A stretch of 64,000 nucleotides of DNA from Novosphingobium sp. PP1Y. Lineage in GTDB: Bacteria; Pseudomonadota; Alphaproteobacteria; Sphingomonadales; Sphingomonadaceae. Below the pieces are notes generated by a model, which ran no database searches, was not told the origin of the DNA, and saw nothing but the letters and a program-made list of their open reading frames with translations. Positions 1 through 9,673 of this stretch are shown one piece after another; within the stretch, counting starts at the first letter, position 1; every line of letters begins with the position of its first letter. Both the position numbers and the translations under genes were made by a program. The stretch is from contig NC_015580.1 in NCBI RefSeq assembly GCF_000253255.1, forward strand, positions 3,795,001 to 3,859,000. The letters run 5' to 3'.

Positions 1-330
1 CTGTGTTGGCGACCGTAGCAGAAAACCGTGTGTTCCGCCGCGGTGAGAGGCCCTCTAAGTCCCACCCCCGATTCGGTCAAACCCTTTTTTCAAAAAAGTT
101 TCATGAAGCGTGGATGTGGCCGAAAAGACCGAGCCTTCAACAGGCCCTTCAACAAGATGGGACCTTCCGAAGCCGATTCAAGGGCTGCGTACCGGACATT
201 ACCTGCAGGCGAAGGCTTACCCTTTCCCAAAAATGTCATCGTGCCGTCGCCTGGCGGTCGCGGAACTGGCCCCGGGATGTCACAATCGGAACATAGGAAA
301 CCGGCTTCGATCAACTACATCGGGGCAACC
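1..330. other. Leader region without a convincing gene
   Basis: I see no supported gene here. Open frames cross it because the DNA is GC-rich, but none has a recognisable protein. It holds the upstream region of the PhoX-like gene. A run of six T, then C, then six A near 87-99 could be a weak hairpin serving a gene left of the window. A sequence at 233-250 faintly resembles a Pho box but matches too poorly to call. Confidence 0.5.
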
Positions 331-2802
331 ATGACCGACCTGCTTCCTCCCTCCCCCTATTCGGATGGCGATGTCGATACCAACGACAGCCGCACCCCGT
401 CGCTGGAAAGTCTGGCAAACGAGCGCTTTTCGCGTCGCCAGACCATTTTCGGCGGCGCCAAGGCGTCGAGCCTGGCCCTGTTCGGCACCGCCATGCTTGC
501 AGCGTGCAACTCGGATGACAGCAACGGCGAGGGCCCGGTGGTCAGCGCCGGCGACAATGCCGCGACAAGCGCCGGACGCATTGTGACACTGACCGGCAAC
601 GCCACCGGTATCAAAGGTCTGAAGTCCTCAGGCTGGTCCCAGAGCAGCGGCCCGAGCGTCGAGATCATGGGAAGCGGGGACGAAGTGACGTTCATCGCCC
701 CCGCCGTGGAAGCCGCGACCGATTTCGTCTTCACTTATCAGGCGACCAATCTCTTCGGCGTCAGCAAGACGGCATCGACCACGGTCCGCGTGTCTCCGGC
801 CGTGCTCGGCTTTGCCGCCGTTGCCAAGAACCTCAACGACATCGTGACAGTGCCGGAAGGTTACTCGGTTACAGTGATGACGCGCCTTGGCGATCCTCTG
901 GCCGCCGGCGTTTCGGCTTATGCCAACGACGGATCGGACGACAACTTCGCCCAGCGCATCGGCGATCACGGCGACGCACTGCACTTCTTCGGCCTCAATG
1001 CAGCCGGATCGCGCGACGATACCAGCTCGACGCGTGGCCTCATGGTCCAGAACCACGAAAACCTGAACGTGCAATACCTGCACCCCAACGGTCCGACGAC
1101 CAATGGCGACGGATCGCGTCCGGCTGCGGAAGCGAAGAAGGAAATCGAAGCACACGGCGTCAGCGTTTCCGAGTACAAGGACGCGGGCGACCGGACCTGG
1201 AGCTATGTACAGGACAGCAGCTTCAACCGCCGCATCACGCCCAACACGCCGATGAGCCTGCATGGGCCCGCCGCAGGTTCGGCGATGCTGGTCACCAAGT
1301 ACTCGTCCGACGGCACGGCCGGTCGCGGCACGATCAACAACTGCGCCAACGGCATCAGCGGTTGGGCGACCAACCTCACCTGCGAAGAGAACTGGGCCTT
1401 CTACTTCCGCCGCGACGCCAGTGACGCCACCGCACGCACGCCCCGCGAGCTGACGGCCCTTTCCCGCTATGGCGTGACCAGCACCAGCGGCAACTTCTCG
1501 TGGTCTAAGGCAACGCCGAGTGACGACATGTTCGCCAAGTGGAACGCGACGATCCTGGGCGCGAGCGCTGCACAGGACTATCGCAATGAGCCGAACCAGT
1601 ATGGCTGGGTCGTCGAAATCGATCCCTACGATCCGGCATCGACGCCGCGCAAGCGGACGGCGCTGGGCCGCTTCGGCCATGAAGGCGCCTTCGTGCAGAT
1701 CGCCACAGGTCAGCCTGTCGGCGTCTACATGGGCGACGATTCCCGCCGTGAGTACCTCTACAAGTACGTATCGAACGCCAGCTGGGATGCGGCCGACGGC
1801 AATGCCAGCGACCGTCTCGCCGTAGGCGACAAGTATCTCGATAACGGCACGCTCTATGTTGCGCGCTTCGATGCCGACGGCACCGGTGAATGGCTGCCGC
1901 TGGTCTTCGGCCAGGTACCCAACCGTCCCGCCACGGGTTCGGCTCCCGAGTACGTCTTCGCCGATCAGGCCGACATCCTGATCAACGCCCGCCTTGCCGC
2001 GGACGCACTGGGCGCCACGCCGATGGACCGTCCGGAATGGACCGCCGGCAATCCGATGACCGGCGAGATCTATCTCACCCTCACCAACAACAACGCCTCG
2101 AACCGTCCGCTCAACGGCACCGATGCGGCCAACCCGCGCCACTACGGCGATCCGAAACTTTCGGGCTCGGTCAGCTACGGCAACCCCAACGGCCACATCA
2201 TTCGCCTGCGCGAGGACGGCGACACCACGGCGGCCACGACCTTCGCCTGGGACATCTATCTCTTCGGCGCGGATTCGACCGACGCCGATCCGACCAACGT
2301 CAACATCTCGGGCCTGACCAACGACAACGACTTCTCGAGCCCGGACGGCCTCTACTTCTCGCGCAAGACCAATCCGGCAGGCCAGGTCAATCCGCTCCTG
2401 TGGATCGAGACCGACGACGGCGCAATGACCGACCGCACCAACTGCATGCTGCTGGCCGCGATGCCGGGCACGGTCGGGGACGGCGGCGCGAAGACGATCA
2501 CCAACAAGGCCTCGGACGGCTCGACCGCGCAGCAGGCCACTGTCGTTGGCGCGGCGGCAAGCGCCGCGAACCTGCGCCGCTTCCTGACCGGCCCGGTCGA
2601 ATGCGAGATCACCGGCATCGACATGACCCCGGACGGCCGCACGCTCTTCGTCGGCATCCAGCACCCGGGCGAAGACGGCACTCCGGCTGCTCCGACCAGC
2701 CACTGGCCCGACAGCCAGGCCGGTTCGGCAGCGGCCACGGTGCGCCCGCGTTCGGCCGTGATCGCCATCACCAAGGACGACGGCGGCGTGATCGCGCTCT
2801 GA
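331..2802 (+). CDS. PhoX-family (DUF839) phosphatase-like lipoprotein, Tat-exported
   Basis: Protein of 823 residues. I chose the ATG at 331 because it places a twin-arginine motif (FSRRQTIFG, about residues 33-41) and a lipobox (LAAC, Cys59) close to the N-terminus; the frame extends further upstream without sense. Residues about 70-165 look like a small Ig/PKD-like beta domain. The rest matches the PhoX/DUF839 beta-propeller family, with segments such as GLMVQNHEN, HGPAAGS and LYKYVSN. PhoX enzymes are Tat-secreted calcium- and iron-dependent phosphatases that release phosphate from organic esters outside the cytoplasm. The lipobox suggests membrane anchoring after Tat export (inference). 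It stands alone, followed by a strong terminator and a convergent peptidase gene. No clear Pho box was found, so phosphate control is unproven. Confidence 0.85.
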   Translation: MTDLLPPSPYSDGDVDTNDSRTPSLESLANERFSRRQTIFGGAKASSLALFGTAMLAACNSDDSNGEGPVVSAGDNAATSAGRIVTLTGNATGIKGLKSSGWSQSSGPSVEIMGSGDEVTFIAPAVEAATDFVFTYQATNLFGVSKTASTTVRVSPAVLGFAAVAKNLNDIVTVPEGYSVTVMTRLGDPLAAGVSAYANDGSDDNFAQRIGDHGDALHFFGLNAAGSRDDTSSTRGLMVQNHENLNVQYLHPNGPTTNGDGSRPAAEAKKEIEAHGVSVSEYKDAGDRTWSYVQDSSFNRRITPNTPMSLHGPAAGSAMLVTKYSSDGTAGRGTINNCANGISGWATNLTCEENWAFYFRRDASDATARTPRELTALSRYGVTSTSGNFSWSKATPSDDMFAKWNATILGASAAQDYRNEPNQYGWVVEIDPYDPASTPRKRTALGRFGHEGAFVQIATGQPVGVYMGDDSRREYLYKYVSNASWDAADGNASDRLAVGDKYLDNGTLYVARFDADGTGEWLPLVFGQVPNRPATGSAPEYVFADQADILINARLAADALGATPMDRPEWTAGNPMTGEIYLTLTNNNASNRPLNGTDAANPRHYGDPKLSGSVSYGNPNGHIIRLREDGDTTAATTFAWDIYLFGADSTDADPTNVNISGLTNDNDFSSPDGLYFSRKTNPAGQVNPLLWIETDDGAMTDRTNCMLLAAMPGTVGDGGAKTITNKASDGSTAQQATVVGAAASAANLRRFLTGPVECEITGIDMTPDGRTLFVGIQHPGEDGTPAAPTSHWPDSQAGSAAATVRPRSAVIAITKDDGGVIAL

Positions 2803-2848
2803 CAGGTACCCTCAAGACTGCAGGCCCTTGCGGTATGCAGACAATGCC

Positions 2849-2885
2849 GGGAGGGGGCGCAGCACGCGCCTCCTCCCTCTTTTTT
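2849..2885 (+). terminator. Rho-independent terminator after the PhoX-like gene
   Basis: A 12-bp stem (2849-2860 with 2866-2877, one G-T pair) with a 5-base loop is followed by a T-rich tract (TCTTTTTTT). It lies between two convergent genes, 47 bases after the phoX-like stop and just before the stop of the peptidase gene on the other strand. Confidence 0.8.
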
Positions 2886-2887
2886 GC

Positions 2888-4915
2888 TCAGGCCGCGAGC
2901 AGGCCCTTCTGGCGCAGAAGCGCATCGGGCGTGGGCGCGCGGCCGCGAAAGGCCTCGAAGTTCTCCAGCGCGGGGCGGCTGCCCCCGGTGGCGAGGACTT
3001 CGCGGCGGAACTGCGCCCCGGCCTCGGCAGGCTTCCCGATCTCGGTGAACTGCTCGTAAGCATCGGCCGAAAGCAGTTCCGCCCACAGGTAGCTGTAGTA
3101 GCCGGAGGCATAGCCGCCGGCGAAAACGTGCTGGAAGGCATGGCCGAAACGGTGCCATTCCGGCGGTATCACGAGGGCCGCACGCGCGCGGGCCGCTTCG
3201 AGCGAGCGCGCCACGGTATCCGCTGCCGGCTTCGTCTCGCGATGCATCCACAGGTCGAACAGCGCGAACTCCAGCTGGCGGGCGAGCTTGAGCGCGCTCT
3301 GGAACTGGCGGGCACCCAGCATGCGATCGATAAGGGCATCGCCCAGCGGCGCACCGGTATCGACATGGCGCGAAATGCGGCGCAGCACCGCCGGCTCCCA
3401 CGCAAAGTTCTCCATGAGCTGGCTCGGCAGTTCGACCGCATCCCATTCGACGCCAGCGACGCCGCCGAGCGAGGGCACGTCGATCTCATTGAGCAGGTGA
3501 TGCAGGACGTGCCCCATCTCGTGAAACAGGGTGACGACATCGCTATGCGTGAGCAGCGAGGGCTTGCCCTTTTCCGCCGCGGCGAAATTGCAGGTGAGGA
3601 AGGCAATGGGGTTCTGCCGTTCCCCCGCACGGCGCAGCAGCGGCCGGAAGCCATTCATCCACGCGCCGCCGCTCTTGCCGGGCCGCGCGAAGTAATCGCA
3701 GTAGAGACCCGCGACCGGCACGCCCTTGTCGGTGAACTCGAGGTACTCGACGCTTTCGTGCCAGCTGTCGACGCCCGAGACGACGCGGCCCTCGATTCCG
3801 AACGTCTCGGCGACGAGTTCGAGCAGGCCGTCGACCACACGGTCGAGAGGAAAGAAGCGCCGGATCTCCCCTTCGTCGAGATCGTGGCGCGCCTTGCGCA
3901 GTTTCTCGCTCGCCCAGCCCACGTCCCAGGGCTGGAGGTCTTCGATCCCGAGCTCCTTGGCGAACGCGGCGAGTTCGGACAGCTCCTGCGCACCATTGGG
4001 CTTGCAGCGATCGGCGAGGCCGGTGAGGAAATCCTCCACCTCCTGTGCGCTCTCGGCCATCTTGAGGGCCAGCGAACAGGCGACGTAGTCGGGAAAGCCC
4101 AGCAGTTTCGCTTGCTCCTGCCGCAGTTCAAGCAGCTTCAGCATGGTTTCGCTGTTGTCGAACTTGCCGGCGTCAGGCCCCTGGTCGGAAGCGCGGGTGT
4201 TGAAGGCCCGATAGACCTCTGCGCGCAAGGCGCGGTCATCGGCGTGGGTCAGGATGGCAAGGACGGCGGGCGCATCCAGCGTGACAAGCCAGCCGCTCTT
4301 GTACTGCGCCGCCGCGGCACCGGCAAGGATCGAACGCTCGACTTCGGGCAGACCTGTCAGTTCGGCTTCGCTCAGTTCGCGGGTCCAGCTGCGGGTTGCG
4401 TCCATCACCGCGTCGCGAAAGGCGCTGGACAGGCGGCTCTGCTCGACACCGATCTCGGCGAAGCGCTGGCGGGCCTCGCCTTCCAGCGCGACGCCGGCCA
4501 GCTCGAACTTGCGCAGGGCTATGTCGACGGCGCGGCAACCGGCATCGTCAGGCGCGGATTCGCGTACCGAAGGGGTGGCAATCGCACGGTAGAGATCCGC
4601 ATCCTGACCCAGGGCCATGGCATAGCTGACAACGACCGGCTCCGCCTTGGCATGGGCTTCGCGCAGTTCGGGCGTCTCGGCCACCATCTTGAGATGGGAT
4701 ACGATGCCCCAGACATGGTCGAGCGCGGCATCGGCCAGTTCGCGCGCCATGAACACGTTCTGGAAATCGGGCGAAGGTTCGGCCTTGATCGCTGCCATTG
4801 CCGCCGTGTGATCGGCGATCGCCTGCTCTACCGCCGGGCCGACCTGCTCTGGGCGAACTTGCGAGAAGCGCGGCAGTTCGGCGGTGGGCAGCAGGGGATT
4901 GGCAGGATCGGACAT
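2888..4915 (-). CDS. M3 family oligopeptidase (oligopeptidase A-like)
   Basis: Protein of 675 residues, the usual size for oligopeptidase A/PrlC-type M3 metallopeptidases. The zinc motif HEMGH lies at residues 465-469 in the context TLFHEMGHVLHHLL, with the downstream Glu expected in VEWDAVELPSQLMENF. The ATG at 4915 (MSDPANPLLP) is preferred over longer in-frame extensions, which read as low-complexity Ala/Arg sequence. M3 peptidases are cytoplasmic zinc enzymes that clear short peptides, including signal-peptide fragments. The gene is monocistronic, convergent with the PhoX-like gene and downstream of opgH with a gap of about 110 bases. Nothing unusual is seen. Confidence 0.93.
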   Translation of the reverse strand: MSDPANPLLPTAELPRFSQVRPEQVGPAVEQAIADHTAAMAAIKAEPSPDFQNVFMARELADAALDHVWGIVSHLKMVAETPELREAHAKAEPVVVSYAMALGQDADLYRAIATPSVRESAPDDAGCRAVDIALRKFELAGVALEGEARQRFAEIGVEQSRLSSAFRDAVMDATRSWTRELSEAELTGLPEVERSILAGAAAAQYKSGWLVTLDAPAVLAILTHADDRALRAEVYRAFNTRASDQGPDAGKFDNSETMLKLLELRQEQAKLLGFPDYVACSLALKMAESAQEVEDFLTGLADRCKPNGAQELSELAAFAKELGIEDLQPWDVGWASEKLRKARHDLDEGEIRRFFPLDRVVDGLLELVAETFGIEGRVVSGVDSWHESVEYLEFTDKGVPVAGLYCDYFARPGKSGGAWMNGFRPLLRRAGERQNPIAFLTCNFAAAEKGKPSLLTHSDVVTLFHEMGHVLHHLLNEIDVPSLGGVAGVEWDAVELPSQLMENFAWEPAVLRRISRHVDTGAPLGDALIDRMLGARQFQSALKLARQLEFALFDLWMHRETKPAADTVARSLEAARARAALVIPPEWHRFGHAFQHVFAGGYASGYYSYLWAELLSADAYEQFTEIGKPAEAGAQFRREVLATGGSRPALENFEAFRGRAPTPDALLRQKGLLAA

Positions 4916-5028
4916 TGCATTGGGCTCCTTCGCCGTTTCGGCGAACAGGTGTGGCGAGATCGGCCCCGCGCAGAACGCAGGGGGCCTTGCCCTGCCTAGA
5001 TGTGCAGACTTGCCCGCAGTTGCAACGG

Positions 5029-6861
5029 TCAGGGGTGGCCCAAGCCGATCCCGGGCCTGTCCGCGCCGGGTGCATCGGCCGGATCGTCCGGCGCCTGCTC
5101 CTCGGGCAGCGCAATTTCGCACTCCGGCACGCGGAAGTAGCCGCGGTCCAGCGCCTGCGTGCCGAGCCGCTCGCTGGAGGTGAGGCTGACGAGCCAGGGC
5201 GAGGCCAGCAGTCCGAGAGTCAGCGGCGAGAGCCACAGCGCCGTCACCGGATCGATAAGCGCGGTTGCAGCGAAAAGCAGTCCGAGGCCGATATGCTCGC
5301 GCAAGTCGAGGATCACCTCGCGCACCGGGATGCGGCGCGCTTCGCGGGCCTGGGTGGTCCAGCCCGAAGGAATGCCGAGCAGGAGGCCGAGAACCGCCTT
5401 GGTCTGCGTCACCATCGTCACCGGCGCCATCAGGATCGCCAGCGGAACTTCAAGCGCCACGGACTTGAGGATTCCGCCGACACCGCCGAATGCCTTGCGC
5501 CGCCCGGCATCGGACAGCATCCAGATCGTGCCCATCAGCTTTGGCCCGAACAGCAGCAGCACCGTGAGCCACAGCACGCTGGGCGGAGCGGCGCCGACAA
5601 AGCCGTCGGTCCCGCGCGAGGCCGCCTGGGCGATGGCGGTAAGAATCAGCAGGAACCAGCCGGGCGAGGTAAGATAGGCCGAAGCGCCGATCAGCAGGTG
5701 GAGGCGGCTCGCCCAGTTGAGGCCCGAAGCGTCGAGCAGGCGCAGGTGCTGCAGGTTGCCCTGCATCCAGCGCCGGTCGCGAATGGCATGGTCGACGACG
5801 GTCGGCGGGAATTCCTCGTAGCTGCCGCCGATCATGACCATGTGCACGGCCCACCCGCGCCGCCGCAATAGCGCCGATTCCACCATGTCGTGGCTGAGGA
5901 TGTGACCGCCGAAGGGAGGCTTGCCGGGCAACTCAGGCAAGCCGCAACTCTCGGCAAAGGCGCGGGTGCGAACGATGGCGTTGTGGCCCCAGAAGTTCGC
6001 CTCCGATCCCGACCACCAGAGCAGGCCGGCCGACGAAATCGGACCATAGGCCTCGCTGGCGAACTGCATCCAGCGCTGGAACAGGGTTCGGGCATTGATG
6101 ATCATCGGCACGGTCTGGAGCAGGCCGATCGATGGCCGTTCCTCCATGATCGCGGCCATGCCGACGATGGCATCGCCGCTCATCAGCGAATCCGCGTCGA
6201 GGATGAGCATGTTCTCATAGGCCGCGCCGAAGCGCTGGACCCATTCGGCGATATTGCCCGGCTTGCGCGCGATGTTCTTCTCGCGCCTGCGGTAATAGAC
6301 CTTGATCTGCGCCTCGGCCGCCACTTCGCGCCACACGGCCAGCTCGCGCTTGCCGTGCAGTTCGTTCGAATCGCTGAGCACGAAGAAGTCGATCCACTTG
6401 CCCCCGCCGGCCTCGTGAATCGACTGTGCCATGGCCCGTACCCGGCCGAACGTCGCCTCGACGCTTTCGTTGTAGACCGGCATGAGCACGGCGGTGCGGT
6501 GGCGAAGCGAGGATGCCGGGCTGGGAATCGCGGTGAAGCCGGGATGCTCGCCGCTGATCAGCTTGAGAAAGCCGAATGCCGAGCTGACGAAGCCGAAAGC
6601 GATCCAGCAGAACAGCGGCACGAAGAACAGCAGCAGCACGATCTCGAACGGATCGAGACCGTCGCGCGAGAAGGTGAAGCGCAGTTCGCTCGATGCGGCG
6701 AGGCCGATGACCCCGGTCAGTGCAATCAGGAGCAGACGCTTGACGACCAGCCCATGCGGACGGGTTTCGACCTCGATCGAGCCGGGAGGATTGCCGTGCA
6801 GCCGCTGGACCGGCATTTCCAGCGGCGCTTCCTCGGGAAGCTCGCGCAAGGATGACGTCAT
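5029..6861 (-). CDS. opgH: Glucans biosynthesis glucosyltransferase OpgH (MdoH)
   Basis: Inner-membrane GT2 glycosyltransferase of 610 residues that polymerises glucose from UDP-glucose into the backbone of osmoregulated periplasmic glucans. Visible motifs include LMPVYNE at the start of the catalytic domain, LDADSLMSGD, the catalytic-Asp region ILSHDMVE and the product-binding RDRRWMQGN. Hydrophobic segments flank the cytosolic domain on both sides. The ATG at 6861 (MTSSLREL) overlaps the stop of opgG by 4 bases (ATGA), so the two are translationally coupled. It is shorter than enterobacterial OpgH (about 850 residues), as is common in alphaproteobacteria. It is the last gene of a four-gene minus-strand operon. 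Confidence 0.93.
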   Translation of the reverse strand: MTSSLRELPEEAPLEMPVQRLHGNPPGSIEVETRPHGLVVKRLLLIALTGVIGLAASSELRFTFSRDGLDPFEIVLLLFFVPLFCWIAFGFVSSAFGFLKLISGEHPGFTAIPSPASSLRHRTAVLMPVYNESVEATFGRVRAMAQSIHEAGGGKWIDFFVLSDSNELHGKRELAVWREVAAEAQIKVYYRRREKNIARKPGNIAEWVQRFGAAYENMLILDADSLMSGDAIVGMAAIMEERPSIGLLQTVPMIINARTLFQRWMQFASEAYGPISSAGLLWWSGSEANFWGHNAIVRTRAFAESCGLPELPGKPPFGGHILSHDMVESALLRRRGWAVHMVMIGGSYEEFPPTVVDHAIRDRRWMQGNLQHLRLLDASGLNWASRLHLLIGASAYLTSPGWFLLILTAIAQAASRGTDGFVGAAPPSVLWLTVLLLFGPKLMGTIWMLSDAGRRKAFGGVGGILKSVALEVPLAILMAPVTMVTQTKAVLGLLLGIPSGWTTQAREARRIPVREVILDLREHIGLGLLFAATALIDPVTALWLSPLTLGLLASPWLVSLTSSERLGTQALDRGYFRVPECEIALPEEQAPDDPADAPGADRPGIGLGHP

Positions 6862-8402
6862 GACTTCAGCACCTTTATCACAGTCTCGCTGAGCGCGGCA
6901 TCGCCGTGCTTGAGGTAGAGCCGGAATTCCTTCTGGGCTGTTGCGCCGGGGCGCACGTCCAGCATCGCCCGCCAGCGGTTCTCCTGGCCGACCACGGGGT
7001 AGGCATGCGCGGAAATCAGCGCCTCGGCAGGCAGGTTGGTCGCCGCTTCCACGCCGCTGGAACGATCCAGCCCGGCCAGACCGGGCCCGACAAAGTCGAA
7101 CACGAACTTGCGTCCGCCCTCGATAGCCGCAGCTCCGGGAATGCCCGCCGGTCCTTCGAACAGGTCGACGCAGCGCGCGGCAGCATCGGCGCTGGGATCG
7201 TTCGAGGTCCAGGTCAGGCGATAGGCCACATCGCGGCTGCCGCCCGCCTTCGCCGGTTCGTCTCCGCACCAGAACATCGCGATATTGTCGAGCGTCTCTC
7301 CGTCGGTCGGCATCTCGTAGAGCATGACCGCGCCGGCGCCCCAGTCGCCCCGAGGCTCGACCCAGAGCGAAGGGCGGCGGTCGTAGAACACACCGTCGTC
7401 CTGGTAGTGGTCGAAGTTCTGGTCGCGCTGGATCAGGCCGAAACCCCGGCAGTCGTCAGCGCGAAAGGCGCTGAGCGTGGCCCCGTCCGGGTTCTCCAAG
7501 GGCCGCCAGACCCGCTCGCCATTGCCGGACTGGATCGCCAGCCCATCCGAATCGTGGATCTCGGGCCGCCAGTCGCCACGCCGGCCGGACTGGTCGTACC
7601 AAAACATGCTGGAGGCCGGGGCGATGCCCAGTTGCCTGATGTCGCGCCGGAAGAACAGCGAGGCCGTCACGTCCTGAACGACGCCCCGATCGCCCTTCAA
7701 GCAATCGAAGACATAAGCCCCCGTAAGGCTCGGACCATCCAGCAATGCATGAATCCGCAGCCGCGTCTCGCCAAGCTGCTCGATCCAGAACTCGCGGAAA
7801 GCGGGAAACTCCTCTCCGGTCGGCAGCCCCGTATCGACGGCGATGCCGCGCGCGGAAAGTCCATACTGGTCGCGCGAACCCGAAGAACGGAAATAGGATG
7901 CGCCGATATAGGCCATCCAGTCGGAATGGCCGCCGGCATCCATCACCCGGAAGCCCGAGGCATCGGCATCCTTGCCGCCGCGAAACAGCCGCGAGGTATC
8001 GACGATCTCGCGCGCCATGCCCGCTTCGAGGATATGCATGATGACGGCATGAGGCGCGATCGCCTTGCTGGCCGGGAACAGGCGGACATGCCCGGCGATA
8101 GCCTCCGCCTCGCCGTAAGTCAGCTTGACCATCTCGTCGTAGTCGGAAACGGCATTTGGCGAGGCGGGCGGGGCGACGTAAGGCCGCGCCGCCAGTGCAC
8201 GGGCGCGCGAAGCCAGCGCCTCGTGCGAAAAGGGGCGCGCCGGGCCGAGCCTGCCGCGCGCCGCGAGCGCTCCCGCGGGCAGCAGGGCCATTCCAAGAAG
8301 AGTCATGATCAGGCCGGACGCGCCGCGACGGGTCAGCGAATAGCCTTCTGCGGGCACATGATGAGGTGCTTGGGCACCGGACTGGTCAGACAGGGCACTC
8401 AA
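6858..8402 (-). CDS. opgG: Periplasmic glucan biosynthesis protein, OpgG/OpgD family
   Basis: Protein of 514 residues in the MdoG/MdoD family, which acts in the periplasm on glucan chains made by OpgH. The N-terminus carries a Tat-like motif (SLTRRGASGL) and a hydrophobic stretch ending in ALA. Tat export is typical of OpgD and Sec export of OpgG, so OpgD is a fair alternative name. Family-like segments include YDEMVKLTYGEAEAI, LYLKHGD and WTSNDPS. The frame opens with TTG at 8402 (MSALSDQ); an in-frame GTG at 8357 is an alternative and no ribosome site decides between them. It overlaps opgH by 4 bases and follows the HlyD-type adaptor gene after 89 bases. Confidence 0.9.
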   Translation of the reverse strand: MSALSDQSGAQAPHHVPAEGYSLTRRGASGLIMTLLGMALLPAGALAARGRLGPARPFSHEALASRARALAARPYVAPPASPNAVSDYDEMVKLTYGEAEAIAGHVRLFPASKAIAPHAVIMHILEAGMAREIVDTSRLFRGGKDADASGFRVMDAGGHSDWMAYIGASYFRSSGSRDQYGLSARGIAVDTGLPTGEEFPAFREFWIEQLGETRLRIHALLDGPSLTGAYVFDCLKGDRGVVQDVTASLFFRRDIRQLGIAPASSMFWYDQSGRRGDWRPEIHDSDGLAIQSGNGERVWRPLENPDGATLSAFRADDCRGFGLIQRDQNFDHYQDDGVFYDRRPSLWVEPRGDWGAGAVMLYEMPTDGETLDNIAMFWCGDEPAKAGGSRDVAYRLTWTSNDPSADAAARCVDLFEGPAGIPGAAAIEGGRKFVFDFVGPGLAGLDRSSGVEAATNLPAEALISAHAYPVVGQENRWRAMLDVRPGATAQKEFRLYLKHGDAALSETVIKVLKS

Positions 8403-8491
8403 CCTTCGCTGTTATCGCAAGCTCGGGCAGCAATACGCGCGGGACGACCGTTTGTTTCGCATTGGGCCGCCGTGGCGACGGCATCGGTCGG

Positions 8492-9673
8492 TCACTTCGG
8501 CTCGCCGTCCTGCGCAGGCGCATCGCGCCAGCCGGTGATGACCTGCATGCCGGGCTCCACACCCTTTGCAAATATCTCCGTGCGCCGGCCGTCGCTGCCG
8601 CCTTTGGTTACGTAGACACGGCGCGGTTCGCCGTCATCGCTCAGGAGATAGATGCGGTCACGATCGCGACCAACCGAGCCTTCGGGTGCGAATTCGAGGG
8701 CGGAATTGGGCACCAACAAGACGTCGCTACGCTCAGGAAGCTCGATTTCCAGCGATGCCGCCGAACCGGGCGTGACCCGATGGGCGGAATGTTCGATCAC
8801 GAACACCGCCCGGCGCCCACCGGCACCGGATTCGATCCGCTCCAGTCTCGCGGAAAGCTCTTCCTCGGGGTTATCTTCCAGCCGCACGCTCGCCTTGGCT
8901 CCCGGCTGCAGTTCCGCGACTTCGTTGCCGGCGACCGGGACCGTGATCGAGAGTTGCTCCAGACCGGAGCTCAGCGCGAACAGCGGCACGCCTTCGCGCA
9001 CGCGGCGGCCCTGCTCGACATAACGGGCAACCACCCAACCGTCGATCGGCGCGCGCACGACCGCAGCCTTCAGTTCGCCGGCGCCTTCCTTTACCCGCAA
9101 GCGCGCCGCGTCCAGCCGCGCACGGGCGGCGGCCTCCTCCTGCCGCGCCCTGCTTGCGTCGGCCCGTGCCGTTTCCAGTTCGTTGAGCGAGGGAACGCGC
9201 TTGTTCGACCGGCGCCACACACTCTCGAAGCGGGCGAGCCGCGATGCGGTTTCCCGCACCGATACCTGCGCCGCATCGAGTGAGGCCTGCGCAGCAGCGA
9301 CATCGGCCCTGGCAATCTCCAGCGACTGCCTGACCGGATCGGCGTCGATGCGCGCTAGAACCTGCCCAAAGCTGACCTTGCCCTTGGCGGGTCCGGGCAC
9401 GGCCGCAACGATGCCGTCCAGCCGCGCCTTGATAGTGATGTTCTTCTGCCCCCGGATCGTCCCGCGCTCAGCCAGCAGGGGAACGAAGTTCCCCACCTCG
9501 ACCGGTGCGGAATAATAGGGGCTGTCCGTCCCGGTCAGGAACCGCACCAGCAGCACGCCCACGGCGATCGCCGCCAGCGTCAGGAAGAAAAGGCTGAGCA
9601 GATGCCGCCGGGCGCGCTTCGGCGTCTTGCCCAGGAAGATATCGAGCGGGGAATGATGCGCGTTGTCACTCAC
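8492..9673 (-). CDS. HlyD/RND-type periplasmic adaptor (membrane fusion protein)
   Basis: Protein of 393 residues with one N-terminal membrane helix (about residues 25-47, LLSLFFLTLAAIAVGVLLV). A lipoyl/barrel-sandwich half follows (RGTIRGQKNITIKARLDG), then a long Ala- and Arg-rich coiled coil (residues about 110-195), the second lipoyl half (VVRAPIDGWV) and a beta-barrel domain. Such adaptors bridge an inner-membrane pump to an outer-membrane channel. It starts at GTG 9673 and overlaps the stop of the upstream outer-membrane efflux gene by 8 bases, so the two are co-translated. No inner-membrane pump gene is adjacent; the next genes are opgG and opgH. It may serve a pump encoded elsewhere or act with glucan synthesis (inference). 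Confidence 0.88.
   Translation of the reverse strand: MSDNAHHSPLDIFLGKTPKRARRHLLSLFFLTLAAIAVGVLLVRFLTGTDSPYYSAPVEVGNFVPLLAERGTIRGQKNITIKARLDGIVAAVPGPAKGKVSFGQVLARIDADPVRQSLEIARADVAAAQASLDAAQVSVRETASRLARFESVWRRSNKRVPSLNELETARADASRARQEEAAARARLDAARLRVKEGAGELKAAVVRAPIDGWVVARYVEQGRRVREGVPLFALSSGLEQLSITVPVAGNEVAELQPGAKASVRLEDNPEEELSARLERIESGAGGRRAVFVIEHSAHRVTPGSAASLEIELPERSDVLLVPNSALEFAPEGSVGRDRDRIYLLSDDGEPRRVYVTKGGSDGRRTEIFAKGVEPGMQVITGWRDAPAQDGEPK

Noticed and set aside
233..250. Possible Pho box upstream of the PhoX-like gene
   Set aside because: The first half matches well (ATGTCAT) but the second, after four bases (CCGTCGC), matches the expected CTGTCAT at only about four of seven positions.
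628..2703. 691-residue open frame opposite the PhoX-like gene
   Set aside because: It is a mirror frame of a GC-rich gene. It reads as Arg/Ala/Val-rich sequence without motifs, while the plus strand has a clear family match.
2828..4999. 723-residue open frame opposite the M3 peptidase
   Set aside because: It is antisense to a gene with a full zinc motif and family-wide similarity, and has no recognisable domain.
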